Shown: in pieces, positions 35,061-46,520 of the stretch
Numbering within the stretch: position 1 is the first letter of the stretch
Layout of the letters: each line of letters starts with the position of its first letter
From: Acaryochloris sp. CCMEE 5410
GTDB taxonomy: Bacteria > Cyanobacteriota > Cyanobacteriia > Thermosynechococcales > Thermosynechococcaceae
Assembly: GCF_000238775.2 (NCBI RefSeq)
Contig: NZ_AFEJ02000001.1
Coordinates: 1,798,001-1,862,000 of the forward strand
Direction of reading: 5' to 3'
Length of the DNA: 64,000 nucleotides
Made by a program: the position numbers and the translations under genes
The notes under the pieces: generated by a model
Seen by the model: the letters and a program-made list of their open reading frames with translations, nothing else
The model's database searches: none
What the model was told of the DNA's origin: nothing

Positions 35061-36128
35061 GGCACTGGTCTGTTAGCAGGATCTAGCTATAATGCTTCCG
35101 ACGCAACCTAATGTAGATCAATGGAATGCCCATATTGTCTAAGCGAGAAGATCCTAAAGCGCGGCTTTGATAGCCTGCAAGATGGGACATTAGTCCAGCG
35201 ATATCAGTGTAAGGATTGCAATCGGCGTTTCAACGAACGCACGGGTACCCCAATGGCTCGCTTACGCACCGCTAGTTCAGTAGTGAGCTATGCCATCAAA
35301 GCTCGCACCGAAGGGATGGGTATTCGTGCTGCAGGTCGAACTTTCGGTAAATCTCATACCACCATTATGCGTTGGGAAAAACGCCTAGCAGACCAAGCAC
35401 AGAACTGGTCACCTCCCGCACCAGCAGCCTCTGATGTGACGGTAGAAGGGGATGAAGTTTACACGCGTGTAGGCAAAAATCTTCCCCCCAGCCAATCCCA
35501 GGGCTGGACCATCCATTTCCTTGAACGCGAAAGCCGCTATTGGTTGACAGCACAAGCTGGCCTCAAGGATGCACAACTTTTTGCAAATGGCGTTTACTCA
35601 GCTTGGGAGTGGGTCAAAGCCTGTGATGGGATTCGATGGTTTACCGATGGTGAGAGGCGTTATGGACAAGAACTTTGGAAGCTCGCCAATGTCTATCTCA
35701 ATGGTGAGGAGTGTCATCCTGACTATGGGCATCGCAAGGTTTGGCGAGAGGGGTTAGAAGTCGCGATGAAAGTTAAAGGGTCTCAGGGGAATCGGCGAGT
35801 AGAGTGGGTGAAAGCAGAGCATCCCTTTACCGCTATCAGTCTAGGGTCTGAGGTCCATGCCAATCATAATGAGGCTCACAATGCTGCCTTGAGGAGACGA
35901 TGTAGTGCTTATCGAAGACGGCAGAATCTCTACGCTAAGAAGCGGTCGGGGTTACAGCGAGTGCTAGATGTACAACGCCTGATTCATAACTGGGTTAGAC
36001 CCCATTGGGGGCTCAGTAAGCAGACCACACCAGCAATGGAGATGGGATTTTGTTCTCGTCCGTTGAGCACACTAGAACTCCTCACCAATAAAGGGTTTAG
36101 GTATGTGCCCTGTTAGTAGACCAGTGCC
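35061..36128 (+). mobile_element. IS1-family-like insertion sequence, 1068 bp
   Basis: Ends are inverted repeats GGCACTGGTCTGTTAGCAGG (35061-35080) and its inverted partner at 36109-36128, matching at 17 of 20 positions. The element is flanked by an exact 8-bp direct repeat CGGACTGT at 35053-35060 and 36129-36136, the target duplication. It carries one intact transposase gene on the plus strand, whose stop lies inside the right end. An 8-bp duplication fits IS1 and IS1595 families; protein similarity favours IS1. Confidence 0.9.
35121..36116 (+). CDS. IS1-family-like transposase, single ORF
   Basis: A 331-residue DDE transposase that reads through without a frameshift, unlike classic IS1 InsA/InsB. 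The N-terminal zinc ribbon is MECPYC with CKDC (residues 3-6 and 31-34). A helix-turn-helix follows (MGIRAAGRTFGKSHTTIMRW). Catalytic candidates are the Asp in VEGDEVYTRVG, the Asp in WFTDGERRYG, and a Glu in HNEAHNAALRRR. The frame is intact and the ends are good, so the element may still be active. Confidence 0.88.
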   Translation: MECPYCLSEKILKRGFDSLQDGTLVQRYQCKDCNRRFNERTGTPMARLRTASSVVSYAIKARTEGMGIRAAGRTFGKSHTTIMRWEKRLADQAQNWSPPAPAASDVTVEGDEVYTRVGKNLPPSQSQGWTIHFLERESRYWLTAQAGLKDAQLFANGVYSAWEWVKACDGIRWFTDGERRYGQELWKLANVYLNGEECHPDYGHRKVWREGLEVAMKVKGSQGNRRVEWVKAEHPFTAISLGSEVHANHNEAHNAALRRRCSAYRRRQNLYAKKRSGLQRVLDVQRLIHNWVRPHWGLSKQTTPAMEMGFCSRPLSTLELLTNKGFRYVPC

Positions 36129-36181
36129 CGGACTGTCAGGCATCTGTTTCGTAAAGACCTGAGTCCCATGAGACAGCACCT

Positions 36182-36853
36182 TTATTTTTTGGTCGCTGAT
36201 GCAGCCCCTCTTTGTTGGAGCCACCCTGCTAATATCGCCACACAAAACGCGCCGAGGATCGAGAGACCGGCATATAAATATCCAGTTCCTTTGTCAAATA
36301 AAGTTGCGCCTATGGCAACGATAGGTCCGCCTCGGACAAAGGAAGCAATGAGTAATCCGGGCAAAAACATTTTCCATTTGGTGGTTGTCAATCCCACGCT
36401 ATAGCTCACAAAATCAAACGCACCCGTCATCAGTGCACCGGCTAACAAGAAAAAGGTTTTTTCTAAATGTTTGGCACTCAACTCATCTACTCGACCCATA
36501 AAATTCTTACCCACTAGTTTCTCGACCAAATTTCGGCCGAATCGCCTAGCGAGATAAAACGCAATGCTACAGGAACAGAGGTCAGAAATAACAATTGTCC
36601 CTAACGCAGTGGGGTAATCCAGTATTCTTCCTGCGAGTAAGGCCTGAGGTACACCTGGGATGATAGGAATCACAACGCTGATCAAGCGAAGGGCAAAGAT
36701 TCCCAAAGGTGCCCAAGGTCCCAGTTGCTCAACGTAAAGTTCAATTTGGGATTTTAGGGGTTCTTCATCTAGCTTTCTGATCAGCCAGATAGAAACGGCC
36801 AAGATGCCAACAGCTAACCCAAATAGACTAATTTTGCTGAGCTTCTTATTCAT
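36182..36853 (-). CDS. TVP38/TMEM64 (VTT domain) membrane protein
   Basis: A 223-residue polytopic protein of the VTT/DedA-related group, now seen as lipid scramblase- or transporter-like. Helices lie at about 7-25, 45-70, 85-105, 135-155 and 180-215. The family core includes IPIIPGVPQALLAGRILDYP and ALGTIVISDLCSCSIAFYLA, then RRFGRNLVEKLVG. A motif typical of the group is AGALMTGAFDFVSYSVGLTT. A single gene; its 3' end lies 45 bp from the right target repeat of the IS1-type element. Confidence 0.85.
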   Translation of the reverse strand: MNKKLSKISLFGLAVGILAVSIWLIRKLDEEPLKSQIELYVEQLGPWAPLGIFALRLISVVIPIIPGVPQALLAGRILDYPTALGTIVISDLCSCSIAFYLARRFGRNLVEKLVGKNFMGRVDELSAKHLEKTFFLLAGALMTGAFDFVSYSVGLTTTKWKMFLPGLLIASFVRGGPIVAIGATLFDKGTGYLYAGLSILGAFCVAILAGWLQQRGAASATKK

Positions 36854-37407
36854 GAAATGTTAATACAGTGTCTTTTAAGAGGCTTAAACGATGGCATTTA
36901 AGCTTTGATTAATATTAAGTGTATGCAACTTTCGGACAAAATACTGGGCAGGTTGTTTGGCGACTTAGACGATAACTTTTGGTCGGAAGATGTTGAAGCG
37001 GTTCTTAGGTCCAAACTGGCTCATTTTAGAGCGCTTAATGTGGCCCATTTTTTATGTCAGCCACGATTACAGAGCTTTTTCGGTAACCGACACAACCATT
37101 ATGATGACCAATACCGATATCCTGAGGTAATGGTTAGGTCCAGTAGGCGAGCATTATTGCCCATGGCTATCTCAAAACGATAACAATTATCTAAATCTAT
37201 GCGCATTAATTGAGGGCATCTCTAGGGGTGAGCCGTTTGACTGCAAAAATGCTTCTAGCATTGCCCCCTGCCTAAGATGCATCATGAAGGCCCTTTCAGA
37301 GGGCCTTCATTCGAGCTTTGCGCCACAAACCATCTAAGGAAAGTCTATCTAAGCCAATTCCCTATAATTTTAGCGATAGAGCTTGGAAGATTAAATCTGT
37401 AACACTG
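36854..37407. other. Intergenic stretch without a convincing gene
   Basis: About 550 bp. One plus-strand ORF (36905-37183, 92 codons) exists, but it has no recognisable domain, poor start context, and no coding-like composition. Translations of the other strand are broken by stops. The only clear structure is the hairpin at 37284-37310. The segment may contain a decayed gene. Confidence 0.4.
37284..37310. terminator. Strong 11-bp hairpin
   Basis: ATGAAGGCCCT (37284-37294) and AGGGCCTTCAT (37300-37310) form a perfect 11-bp GC-rich stem with a 5-base loop. There is no long T run on either side, so it may be a weak or factor-aided terminator for the minus-strand gene that ends at 37408. Confidence 0.55.
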
Positions 37408-37797
37408 TTAGGCCAGAGTCTCTGGACAATAACCTAAACCTTGAATAAACTGCTGGCGGAATGCCTCAATTTCAGTCATGTCAGGCGTGCCGTGGGCAAT
37501 GACTGCAACTTGGTATTGGCTCATCACCTCGACCGGAGATTGACCGGCTTCCAATGCTTGAAGTACGGTGCTGACCCGGGTATCTACTTGGTAAGGGATG
37601 CCCAGTTCGCCTAGAAAGGCGCGGAAATTGTCTAAATCTTGTTGTGTCCAGCCCGGTGCCGTTTTGATGCGTAACACCCAACCATTGAGTTGGTGAACAA
37701 CGGTCATAAACTCGACGGGTAAGTCCGTTGATCGGCGGAGATGCTGAACAACGCGTAAAACTAAACTTGCTGTTCCTAGATAATATAGGTAATCCAT
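37408..37797 (-). CDS. Conserved-looking hypothetical protein, 129 residues
   Basis: Not recognised. A soluble protein starting MDYLYYLGTASLVLRVVQHL, with mixed helix and strand character and no membrane helix, signal peptide or cysteine pair. Sequences such as APGWTQQDLDNFRAFLGELG and VEVMSQYQVAVIAHGTPDM look like a compact globular domain. It stands alone, divergent from queA with 187 bp between them. Confidence 0.65.
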   Translation of the reverse strand: MDYLYYLGTASLVLRVVQHLRRSTDLPVEFMTVVHQLNGWVLRIKTAPGWTQQDLDNFRAFLGELGIPYQVDTRVSTVLQALEAGQSPVEVMSQYQVAVIAHGTPDMTEIEAFRQQFIQGLGYCPETLA

Positions 37798-37984
37798 AAT
37801 TGTGCCTACCTCGGCACTAACCCCAGCGTTTTTGCGGTGAGCAGGGATACCTGCCTATACTTATTGTCACGATCAGCTCTGCTTATGGGTAGAGCAGAAT
37901 CCCCATAATAATTAGGGGGTTATACCCAACCTGGTTGACCATTGCCGTCAGGGCAATCTATTCACCGTCAGTAAAAAAGAAAGC

Positions 37985-39094
37985 ATGCTGGGCTCCACTC
38001 CCGAGTTAGATCAAACCCTCCAAGCCTATGATTATCTGCTGCCAGAGACCTTCATTGCGCAAACCCCTTTGGTGCCTAGAGATCGGTCGCGGCTATTGGT
38101 GGTTCAAAAACAAGCGCATCAACATAAAATCTTTCGGGATTTGGTCGTACTATTGCAACCAGGCGATTTGCTGGTTTTTAATGATACCCGGGTTATTCCA
38201 GCCCGCCTCCTGGGTCGCAAAGTGAATTCTGAGCTGGCTCAGCCAGTTGAGGTCTTTTTACTGGAACCTCGACAGTCGAATACTTGGCTGGCTCTAGTCC
38301 GACCAGGACGGCGGTTAAAGCCGGGGGCTCAGATCGAGTTTGGTTCCCCAGAGCGCCCCTTATTGCGAGCAGAGGTTCTGGCTACCGATGTAGACACAAG
38401 GGGGCGAATTATTCAGTTTGAGCCTCTGGTTGAAGAGCCGTTTGAGGATCTTCTGGAACAACTGGGTGAAGTCCCCTTACCTCCCTATATTCAAGAGTCT
38501 GCTGCCCAGCCTGAACAATACCAAACGGTCTATGCTCAACATCCCGGAGCCGTTGCTGCCCCTACGGCTGGGTTGCATTTTACCCCTGAGTTACTCGCCC
38601 GTCTCCAATCTGAAGGTATTCATCAGGCGCGTCTGACGCTGCATGTGGGGATTGGTACGTTTCGGCCTGTGGAAACGGATGATATTTTGCAGCACAATAT
38701 GCACTCGGAATGGGTAGATTTGCCTGCGGCGACGGTGGACGCGATTCGGGCAACCAAAGCCAGTGGGGGGCGCGTGATTGCGGTGGGAACGACGGTGACG
38801 AGGGCTCTGGAGGGCGCTTGTCAGAATGGCCCGCTGGTTCCTTGGCAGGGGCGTACCAATTTATTTATCTATCCGGGTTACCAATGGCGAGTGGTGGATG
38901 GTTTGATCACCAATTTCCATTTGCCGAAATCGAGCTTGCTGATGTTGGTGAGTGCGCTAGTGGGACGGAAGCGGTTATTGGCCTTGTATGAGGATGCGAT
39001 CGCACAACAATACCGCTTCTATTCCTTCGGTGACGCCATGCTGATTTTGCCGGAGGCTGTGATTGCAGAACGGTCTCCAGACCCCGTTTTTTGA
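37985..39094 (+). CDS. queA: S-adenosylmethionine:tRNA ribosyltransferase-isomerase QueA
   Basis: Transfers the ribosyl part of SAM to 7-aminomethyl-deazaguanine in tRNA, making epoxyqueuosine. It has 369 residues. Family segments are [68 protein letters not shown], and [19 protein letters not shown]. The ATG at 37985 is preferred. It ends 10 bp before the convergent glycosyltransferase gene. Confidence 0.96.
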   Translation: MLGSTPELDQTLQAYDYLLPETFIAQTPLVPRDRSRLLVVQKQAHQHKIFRDLVVLLQPGDLLVFNDTRVIPARLLGRKVNSELAQPVEVFLLEPRQSNTWLALVRPGRRLKPGAQIEFGSPERPLLRAEVLATDVDTRGRIIQFEPLVEEPFEDLLEQLGEVPLPPYIQESAAQPEQYQTVYAQHPGAVAAPTAGLHFTPELLARLQSEGIHQARLTLHVGIGTFRPVETDDILQHNMHSEWVDLPAATVDAIRATKASGGRVIAVGTTVTRALEGACQNGPLVPWQGRTNLFIYPGYQWRVVDGLITNFHLPKSSLLMLVSALVGRKRLLALYEDAIAQQYRFYSFGDAMLILPEAVIAERSPDPVF

Positions 39095-39104
39095 ATCCGT
39101 CCGA

Positions 39105-40286
39105 TTAGCGGTAGACTTCGACCTTGGTTTGCTGGAAGATTTGAGCGTAGAACTTTTCCAATTGACCTAGGTTTCGATCTAGGCAATATCGTTCTAGCAC
39201 GCGCTGGCGACCTTTTTGGCCCAAGAGTTTCACCATTTCGGGATGCTCTGCGAGAACGGGTAATAAGGTCCGAAGTTCGCCCCTGGTCCGTTGAGGATTG
39301 AGAACAATGCCTGCCCCGCCCGCTAGGACTTCTCCATCAGCTCCTGCATCGGTGGCTAAACAAGCCACACCGCAGGACATGGCTTCTAGTAGAGAGAGGG
39401 ATAGACCTTCGACAAAAGACGGCAGGATGAAAACATCTGCCCCCCGCAAAATTTCTATTCGACGATGCTCATCATAAATCGCCCCTAACCACAGTACGTT
39501 TTGTTCGGGGCCGTAATTGGTCATATGGGCATTGAGTAGTGGACCATCCCCCACCATCACTAGCTTGGAGTGGACGGGCATTTGTCTCTGTACCTGTTTC
39601 CAAGCTTTCAGCAAGGACTCGACGTTTTTCTCGATGGCAATCCGACCTTGATAGACGAAAATCCGTTCGGTTTGGAGTTCCGCTTTGAAGGTCGAAGGAC
39701 CTGGGGAATACTTGTCGGTATCTACACCGTTGGGGATAATCACAATTTTGGCTTCCGGCACCCCTAAGCGCATCAGCAAGTCCCGCTGGGCCTGGGAAAA
39801 GATAATCACCGCATCATAATTCGCCAGAGAAGGGGCATAAAGCTGGTACATGAAGTGTTGGGTACCAGAGGATAAATTGCGATGCTTATGGCTAAAAGGG
39901 GGGTGGAAGGTTGCCACGAGGGGAACCTGTAATTCCTGACAAATTTCCGGCAAGACAAAATCCAAGGGCGAGAGGGTGAGGGACGCATGGACCAGATCAG
40001 GTTTCAGATTCCGCAAAGACTCGGCTAAGACCTTGCTCGATTTCAGAGTAGGTATCGTATAAACCTGGGATTTGTACAGGAAGGGGAGCGGAACCTCTTG
40101 GCATTCCAGAGGAACCGGTGGCTCGTGAATGGGCAACGGCTTACCGGTTTCTTCATCAAACGCATCTTGGGCAAAATGCAGAAAGCTGACCTGATAGCCA
40201 CGATCTAGCAGGGCATTCGTAATTTCGCGGCTGTAGGTGACGTTGCCACAGGGCGGGGATTTTTTGCCAATCCAAGCGATGTGCAT
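39105..40286 (-). CDS. Glycosyltransferase family 4 protein
   Basis: A 393-residue GT-B retaining glycosyltransferase. The N-terminal acceptor domain begins IAWIGKKSPPCGNVTYSREI. The C-terminal nucleotide-sugar domain has VYQGRIAIEKNVESLLKAW, KLVMVGDGPLL, and the E-x7-E region FVEGLSLSLLEAMSCGVACL. The sugar and acceptor are unknown; cell-surface polysaccharide or glycolipid are usual for the group. It starts 5 bp after the MFS gene, with recO upstream, in one operon. Confidence 0.88.
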   Translation of the reverse strand: MHIAWIGKKSPPCGNVTYSREITNALLDRGYQVSFLHFAQDAFDEETGKPLPIHEPPVPLECQEVPLPFLYKSQVYTIPTLKSSKVLAESLRNLKPDLVHASLTLSPLDFVLPEICQELQVPLVATFHPPFSHKHRNLSSGTQHFMYQLYAPSLANYDAVIIFSQAQRDLLMRLGVPEAKIVIIPNGVDTDKYSPGPSTFKAELQTERIFVYQGRIAIEKNVESLLKAWKQVQRQMPVHSKLVMVGDGPLLNAHMTNYGPEQNVLWLGAIYDEHRRIEILRGADVFILPSFVEGLSLSLLEAMSCGVACLATDAGADGEVLAGGAGIVLNPQRTRGELRTLLPVLAEHPEMVKLLGQKGRQRVLERYCLDRNLGQLEKFYAQIFQQTKVEVYR

Positions 40287-40291
40287 ATGGA

Positions 40292-41776
40292 CTAGGGAGA
40301 CGACAGTCGTGAGGGGTTTGCATCATCTGATACAGATGAGCTGGTATCGGCAATATACCAGGATAAGAGCCCCCCGATCACAACAATCCCAGCAAGCCCT
40401 AGTAAAACCGTCTGTAATCCGAAGAAGGTTTCCGCCAATCCGGCTAGGGCTAGCGGCAGACTTAAGGCGATATTGCTAGCATTATTCTGCAGGCCAAAAA
40501 CCTTACCCCGCATCTCTTCTGGTGTTTTCTCTTGAATGGTCGTTTGCATGGGAACGCCAATCAAAGCTGCGGCGGCCCCTAAGCCCACCATAAGCACCAA
40601 AGAAATCCAGAGGGATTGAGTACTAAAGGCTAAGCCGCTTAACATGACCGCCATACCCATAGACCCATAAAAACTGAGACGATGGCGGGGTAGATTCTGA
40701 CCAATGGAACCCAGAATGGTCGCGCTAATCGCCATACCAATCCCACCAGTAGCCAACAAGAACCCAAACTGGGAAGTTTTAATGCCGGGCAGTACCTCGG
40801 CTAACCGCACCACTAAAACAGCAAGGGCGGCAAACACGGAGAATAAAATAACCAGCTGAATGAGGGCCGTGCGCACCCGTCGATGTTCGTTGAGATATTG
40901 CAGACCTTCTTTGATATCTTCCCAGACATGGCTATCGCCCGTGGAGCGATTAGCCGAAGTTTCTCCTGTTCTCAGAAAGAGGAGTAGCAGACCTGCGATC
41001 GCATAGCTGCCGCCAACAACCAATTCCCGTCCTGCCTCCCACCCTAGCTGGGAGAAATAGCCCCCAACAATTTCCAGTAGCGGTTCTCCTGCCGCAAACC
41101 CGCCAATCAGCGCCAGCAGCATGGTCAAGGTATAAAGGGAGTTGGCGCTTAACAGATGGGGCTTCTCTACAATTAAAGGAATCGTAGACTGCTCAGCAGG
41201 GGCAAAGAACTGGGTGAAGGTAGACACCAAAAACGTCACCCCGAGTAGCACCCAAAATCCCAACGGAATCTGAAACCAGCCGGGTCGTTGACCACAGAGC
41301 CATAGTAAAGGTGGAAGGCTCAGCACCAAGGCCCCCCGCAGGCCATTGGTGAGGACTAAAACCCACTTTTTGGACCACCGATCCACATAGACTCCGGCAA
41401 TGGAGCCAAATAGCACCGCCGGAATAGTGAAGGCAATCATGATCGATGAAACCCAGACGCTGACAGATTGATCCGGGGCCTTAAATTGACTGGTGATTAG
41501 GGCAATAATCAGCACCAAATACACCTTGTCGGCCATTTGGGAGAAGACTTGCCCCAACCACATCAGCATAAAATTCTGATTGCGGAGGACAGGCCAATAG
41601 CCTTGTTCTACGGGTTCTTCAAGGACCGGAGCTACGGCAGGTTCAGGCAGAGGCGCCGCCGAGGTGACTGGAGATTTTGCGGATGAGGATGGACCCGCAG
41701 TATTGGATGAACTGGGTTTACCCGCCGAGCGGGGAGAAGAGGTCAGGTTGCGTTTGGGGTCATGTACTTGGGTCAT
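40292..41776 (-). CDS. MFS transporter
   Basis: A 494-residue major facilitator with 12 predicted helices after a 60-residue Ser/Pro-rich cytoplasmic leader. The family loop is FGSIAGVYVDRWSKKWVLVL between helices 2 and 3. It resembles the MFS_3/enterobactin exporter-like group, so efflux is more likely than uptake. The start ATG overlaps the recO stop (ATGA, 41773-41776), and the glycosyltransferase follows 5 bp after its stop. Confidence 0.85.
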   Translation of the reverse strand: MTQVHDPKRNLTSSPRSAGKPSSSNTAGPSSSAKSPVTSAAPLPEPAVAPVLEEPVEQGYWPVLRNQNFMLMWLGQVFSQMADKVYLVLIIALITSQFKAPDQSVSVWVSSIMIAFTIPAVLFGSIAGVYVDRWSKKWVLVLTNGLRGALVLSLPPLLWLCGQRPGWFQIPLGFWVLLGVTFLVSTFTQFFAPAEQSTIPLIVEKPHLLSANSLYTLTMLLALIGGFAAGEPLLEIVGGYFSQLGWEAGRELVVGGSYAIAGLLLLFLRTGETSANRSTGDSHVWEDIKEGLQYLNEHRRVRTALIQLVILFSVFAALAVLVVRLAEVLPGIKTSQFGFLLATGGIGMAISATILGSIGQNLPRHRLSFYGSMGMAVMLSGLAFSTQSLWISLVLMVGLGAAAALIGVPMQTTIQEKTPEEMRGKVFGLQNNASNIALSLPLALAGLAETFFGLQTVLLGLAGIVVIGGLLSWYIADTSSSVSDDANPSRLSSP

Positions 41777-42654
41777 GAAAGCACGGAAGTGAGGTCGGGC
41801 AGGGGGGTAAAACAGGTGTCAATCAGGGCAGCGGATCGAATCGGCCGATCAAAATAGGCTTCGGCATAGTGACGGAGAGCAGACTCCACCCCTTGCCAGA
41901 TCACCAGCGGATAGGTTGCGATTAAAGGCAATGGTAAGGGGGAAGCAGGCTGAATCTCCGCAGGGTTGAGATCTTGCAGTAATGCGAGTTCCTGGGCAGA
42001 TAATTTGCCTTGCACCCGATAATCTGCCCCCAAGGGATAGGCAGATGCTTGTTCTGCTGCCTGCTGAATCGCGGTACGAGGTCGAGGTGGGCCCGTGATT
42101 GTCACCGTACCCCCTGCCCCCGCACTGAAACCCACACGCCAGGTTGGGTTGCTGGTGGGCGGGTTCAAAGGCTGGTGGGTGGCGCAACAGGTATGAACCT
42201 GGGGGGCAATGCCTGCCCAGGCCAATAATTTCAAGGTACCGTGGATTAAACAACAAGGGACTTGGGCCGGGGTCGCGTTTTGAAGTTGAGTGAGCTGTTG
42301 GCAAAATAAATCCCACAGCTCTATTTGGGGCTGACCACTTAGGGCTTGATAAAGGGTCAGTTCTGCGAGATATTGGCTGGTGGTTAACTTCGCTAAGTTT
42401 TGACTTAAACCGGGATAGGATTCTAAGGTTTCGGCCTGGGCAATTTTATCCAGGGACCGACCCTGTACTAGCATCAAGTCATTCACCACAAACAGAGCAC
42501 TACGGCCGCCTAACTTGGACTTTGGCTTCCGGCATCCAGGGGCAACAGCTCTGACCAACCCCTGCTCGCGGGTCAAGATTGTCAGCAGGCGATCGGCCTC
42601 TCCGAAGGGCATACTTTTGAGATTAATTCCTGTCGCTTTGTAGGTTCGACTCAT
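41773..42654 (-). CDS. recO: DNA repair protein RecO
   Basis: Mediates RecA loading in the RecFOR pathway. It has 293 residues. The N-terminal OB fold is in MSRTYKATGINLKSMPFGEA through GRSALFVVNDLMLVQG. A helical domain follows, with a partial cysteine pair (CCLIHG, CCATHQP) that recalls the RecO zinc site, although the full CxxC set is not obvious. It forms an operon with the downstream MFS gene (4-bp overlap). deoC lies 105 bp upstream in the same direction. Confidence 0.9.
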   Translation of the reverse strand: MSRTYKATGINLKSMPFGEADRLLTILTREQGLVRAVAPGCRKPKSKLGGRSALFVVNDLMLVQGRSLDKIAQAETLESYPGLSQNLAKLTTSQYLAELTLYQALSGQPQIELWDLFCQQLTQLQNATPAQVPCCLIHGTLKLLAWAGIAPQVHTCCATHQPLNPPTSNPTWRVGFSAGAGGTVTITGPPRPRTAIQQAAEQASAYPLGADYRVQGKLSAQELALLQDLNPAEIQPASPLPLPLIATYPLVIWQGVESALRHYAEAYFDRPIRSAALIDTCFTPLPDLTSVLS

Positions 42655-42759
42655 CGGGGTCTACCTGGATCGAGAAAACCGAGTTGGGGGAAGCAGGATA
42701 GCGTGGACACCCGCTTGCCTTGATCCAAACATCTTGAGGTGGATATTTCGAGAACGGAA

Positions 42760-43458
42760 CTATCCAGGGCCTGATGGCTCAGGTGATTCAATCTCAGCTG
42801 TAGCCATCCGTACAAGATCAACCCCTCGGGAGGTTCCCAAACGGTTGGCTCCTGCCGCGATCAGTGCAAGGGCCTGCTCGAGGGTCCGAATTCCACCCGA
42901 AGCTTTAATGCCCACGCGATCGCGTGCGACCTTTGATAATAATTTTATATCAGCAGGGGTGGCTCCGCCGTGCCATCCCGTACTTGTTTTGAGAAAGGCG
43001 ACCCCTGCATCCAGACTCACTTCTGCCCCTAACCGTTTTTCGGCATCTGTGAGGAGGGTCGTTTCTAAAATTGCTTTGACGGTTTGGCCTGTGGTTGCAC
43101 AGATATTGGCGAGTTCTTGGTGGACGGCATCGACTTTTCCTGACTTCAACCAACCGATATTAATCACCACATCTAGCTCGGTTGCCCCTTGATCGACAGC
43201 ATCTTGAGCTTCATAGAGTTTGACGGCAGACGTGGTGGCCCCACTGGGGAAACCGATGACAGTACAAACTTTGGGGGAATATTGCTGGAGACGGTTGACG
43301 GCGGTTTTGATATGGGTGGGGTAAACACAAACCGCCGGAAATTCAAATCGAATCGCTTGGTCGCAGAGGGTTGCGATCGCATCCTCCGTTGCCAAGGGAT
43401 CGAGAAGGGTGTGATCGATATAACGAGTGATATCAATATCTGCCACCGTTAGGGTCAC
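42760..43458 (-). CDS. deoC: Deoxyribose-phosphate aldolase
   Basis: Cleaves 2-deoxyribose 5-phosphate to acetaldehyde and glyceraldehyde 3-phosphate. The Schiff-base Lys is in AFLKTSTGW, a second Lys in IKASGGIRT, and ELDVVINIG carries the catalytic Asp region. The start was set at GTG 43458 ([19 protein letters not shown]), which has GAGG four bases upstream; the frame is open to TTG at 43470, and GTG at 43446 is another option. Confidence 0.93.
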   Translation of the reverse strand: MTLTVADIDITRYIDHTLLDPLATEDAIATLCDQAIRFEFPAVCVYPTHIKTAVNRLQQYSPKVCTVIGFPSGATTSAVKLYEAQDAVDQGATELDVVINIGWLKSGKVDAVHQELANICATTGQTVKAILETTLLTDAEKRLGAEVSLDAGVAFLKTSTGWHGGATPADIKLLSKVARDRVGIKASGGIRTLEQALALIAAGANRLGTSRGVDLVRMATAEIESPEPSGPG

Positions 43459-43572
43459 ACTGCACCTCAAATGCCCATTGTACGTGGAAAAACCTGATTA
43501 GCTTTCCTAGTCCAATGTATCAAGAATATGGATGGCATGGGCTTTTAAAAACCCGTTATTTTAGCGCTGGGG

Positions 43573-44520
43573 TTAGAGGCGCTTAAGCGTATGGCCTTTA
43601 GCTTGTAAAAGTTCTAAAACGCTGTCCTTGCCGACTAAATGGCCCGCACCCACCACAATCAGATAGTCATCCTCTTTTTGCAAAAGGGGTTCAATAGTGG
43701 TCATCCATTTGCGATTGCGAGCCCCAAATATTTGGTCTTCCAACTCAGGATAGTCTTTAAAACTTTTCAGCAATAAATTCTTCAAAGTTTGATCATCGCC
43801 GGATTTCCAGGCTGATACCATCTCCTGAAATGATGTTTCTAGGGTGTCTAATTCATCAATCGTTTGGCGAATATATTGCTCTTGATCACCTTGGGAAAAA
43901 CTATCAAATAGATTGAATTGATCTTCAATGGTTTCTAGCGCGAGGGTCTCTTTGCCGTCTTTAGTCGCTTTCTTGAAAAAATACTGATCCACACCATTCT
44001 CAGGATTGAACTCTAAGCGCTGAAGTTTTAGGGTGATCAGGGTTAGAGAAAAGAACCAAGGCTTGAAACTGGAAAAAGCCTCAATCGGTAAACCAATTTC
44101 TGATGCGGTGTTTTTTGCCAACTGGTAGGTTTCTGGCGTTAGTCGTTCTTTAAGAGTTTTGCCGTCTTGAGCCGTCGCTTTCTCCAAGACGAGGGATTGA
44201 GTTTTACTCGATTCGAGTTCCCCCATATCGACTTCAAAGACTAACTTTTCAGCATCCTCATAGGCATCATTGATCTGTTGCGCCAATGGATAGTCTGATT
44301 CTTTTAGCAGATGAATGGAACCTAAGAGATAAACGGTATTCTGGGGTGATTTGACTTGCCAAAGAAAGGTTTGTTGGGGTTGAGGAGCTTGAGAAGCCTG
44401 GGGGGATGGGGTAGGAGAAGGGCGGGTTGGTTTATCACCGCAAGCGCTGACCAAAGTCAATAGGATAACGACCGCAATCCGGGAGACATTTTTTCGGATG
44501 ACGCCATGAAATGTATGCAT
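43573..44520 (-). CDS. TraB/GumN family lipoprotein
   Basis: A probable lipoprotein (lipobox ILLTLVSACG near residue 25-28), followed by a Pro/Ser/Gln-rich linker, then the TraB/GumN domain: TVYLLGSIHLLKESDYPL (GxxH), KLVFEVDMGEL (ExD), and YLIVVGAGHLVGKDSVLELL. Some members act as metalloproteases (TIKI-type Wnt inhibitors), others are uncharacterised. The conserved Gly/His/Glu pieces are intact, so activity is possible. The frame is open to an ATG at 44532; ATG 44520 (MHTFHGVIRK) fits a signal peptide better. Confidence 0.85.
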   Translation of the reverse strand: MHTFHGVIRKNVSRIAVVILLTLVSACGDKPTRPSPTPSPQASQAPQPQQTFLWQVKSPQNTVYLLGSIHLLKESDYPLAQQINDAYEDAEKLVFEVDMGELESSKTQSLVLEKATAQDGKTLKERLTPETYQLAKNTASEIGLPIEAFSSFKPWFFSLTLITLKLQRLEFNPENGVDQYFFKKATKDGKETLALETIEDQFNLFDSFSQGDQEQYIRQTIDELDTLETSFQEMVSAWKSGDDQTLKNLLLKSFKDYPELEDQIFGARNRKWMTTIEPLLQKEDDYLIVVGAGHLVGKDSVLELLQAKGHTLKRL

Positions 44521-44532
44521 TGATTTCCCCAC

Positions 44533-46292
<1,760 letters not shown>

Positions 46293-46342
46293 GCCACCAT
46301 TCTTTGACGAGCCTCATTCTTGAAAGTTTAACTCTCTGAAGC

Positions 46343-46374
46343 ACTCCAGTTCTCAACGAACTGGAGTTTTTTTT
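46343..46374 (+). terminator. Rho-independent terminator of petH
   Basis: ACTCCAGTTC (46343-46352), 5-base loop, GAACTGGAGT (46358-46367), then eight T. It is 50 bp after the petH stop, a textbook intrinsic terminator. Confidence 0.93.
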
Positions 46375-46520
46375 GAATACATGAAGTTGGAGAAGTTCGT
46401 AAAGAGAGAGACAGCTAGGATCGGGTTTCTGGGGTTCGCTTTCCAGGAAAGATTGAGTAGAATCTAATCAGTTCAAGACCTGATGCGCTTGAATGCCGTT
46501 GCTTGAAAAGAGGCTAGTTC

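Noticed and set aside
36905-37183. 92-codon plus-strand ORF
   Set aside because: No domain, no good start site, unusual composition. Probably chance or a decayed gene.
42734-43192. 152-codon ORF opposite deoC
   Set aside because: Antisense of deoC, whose active-site motifs are complete.
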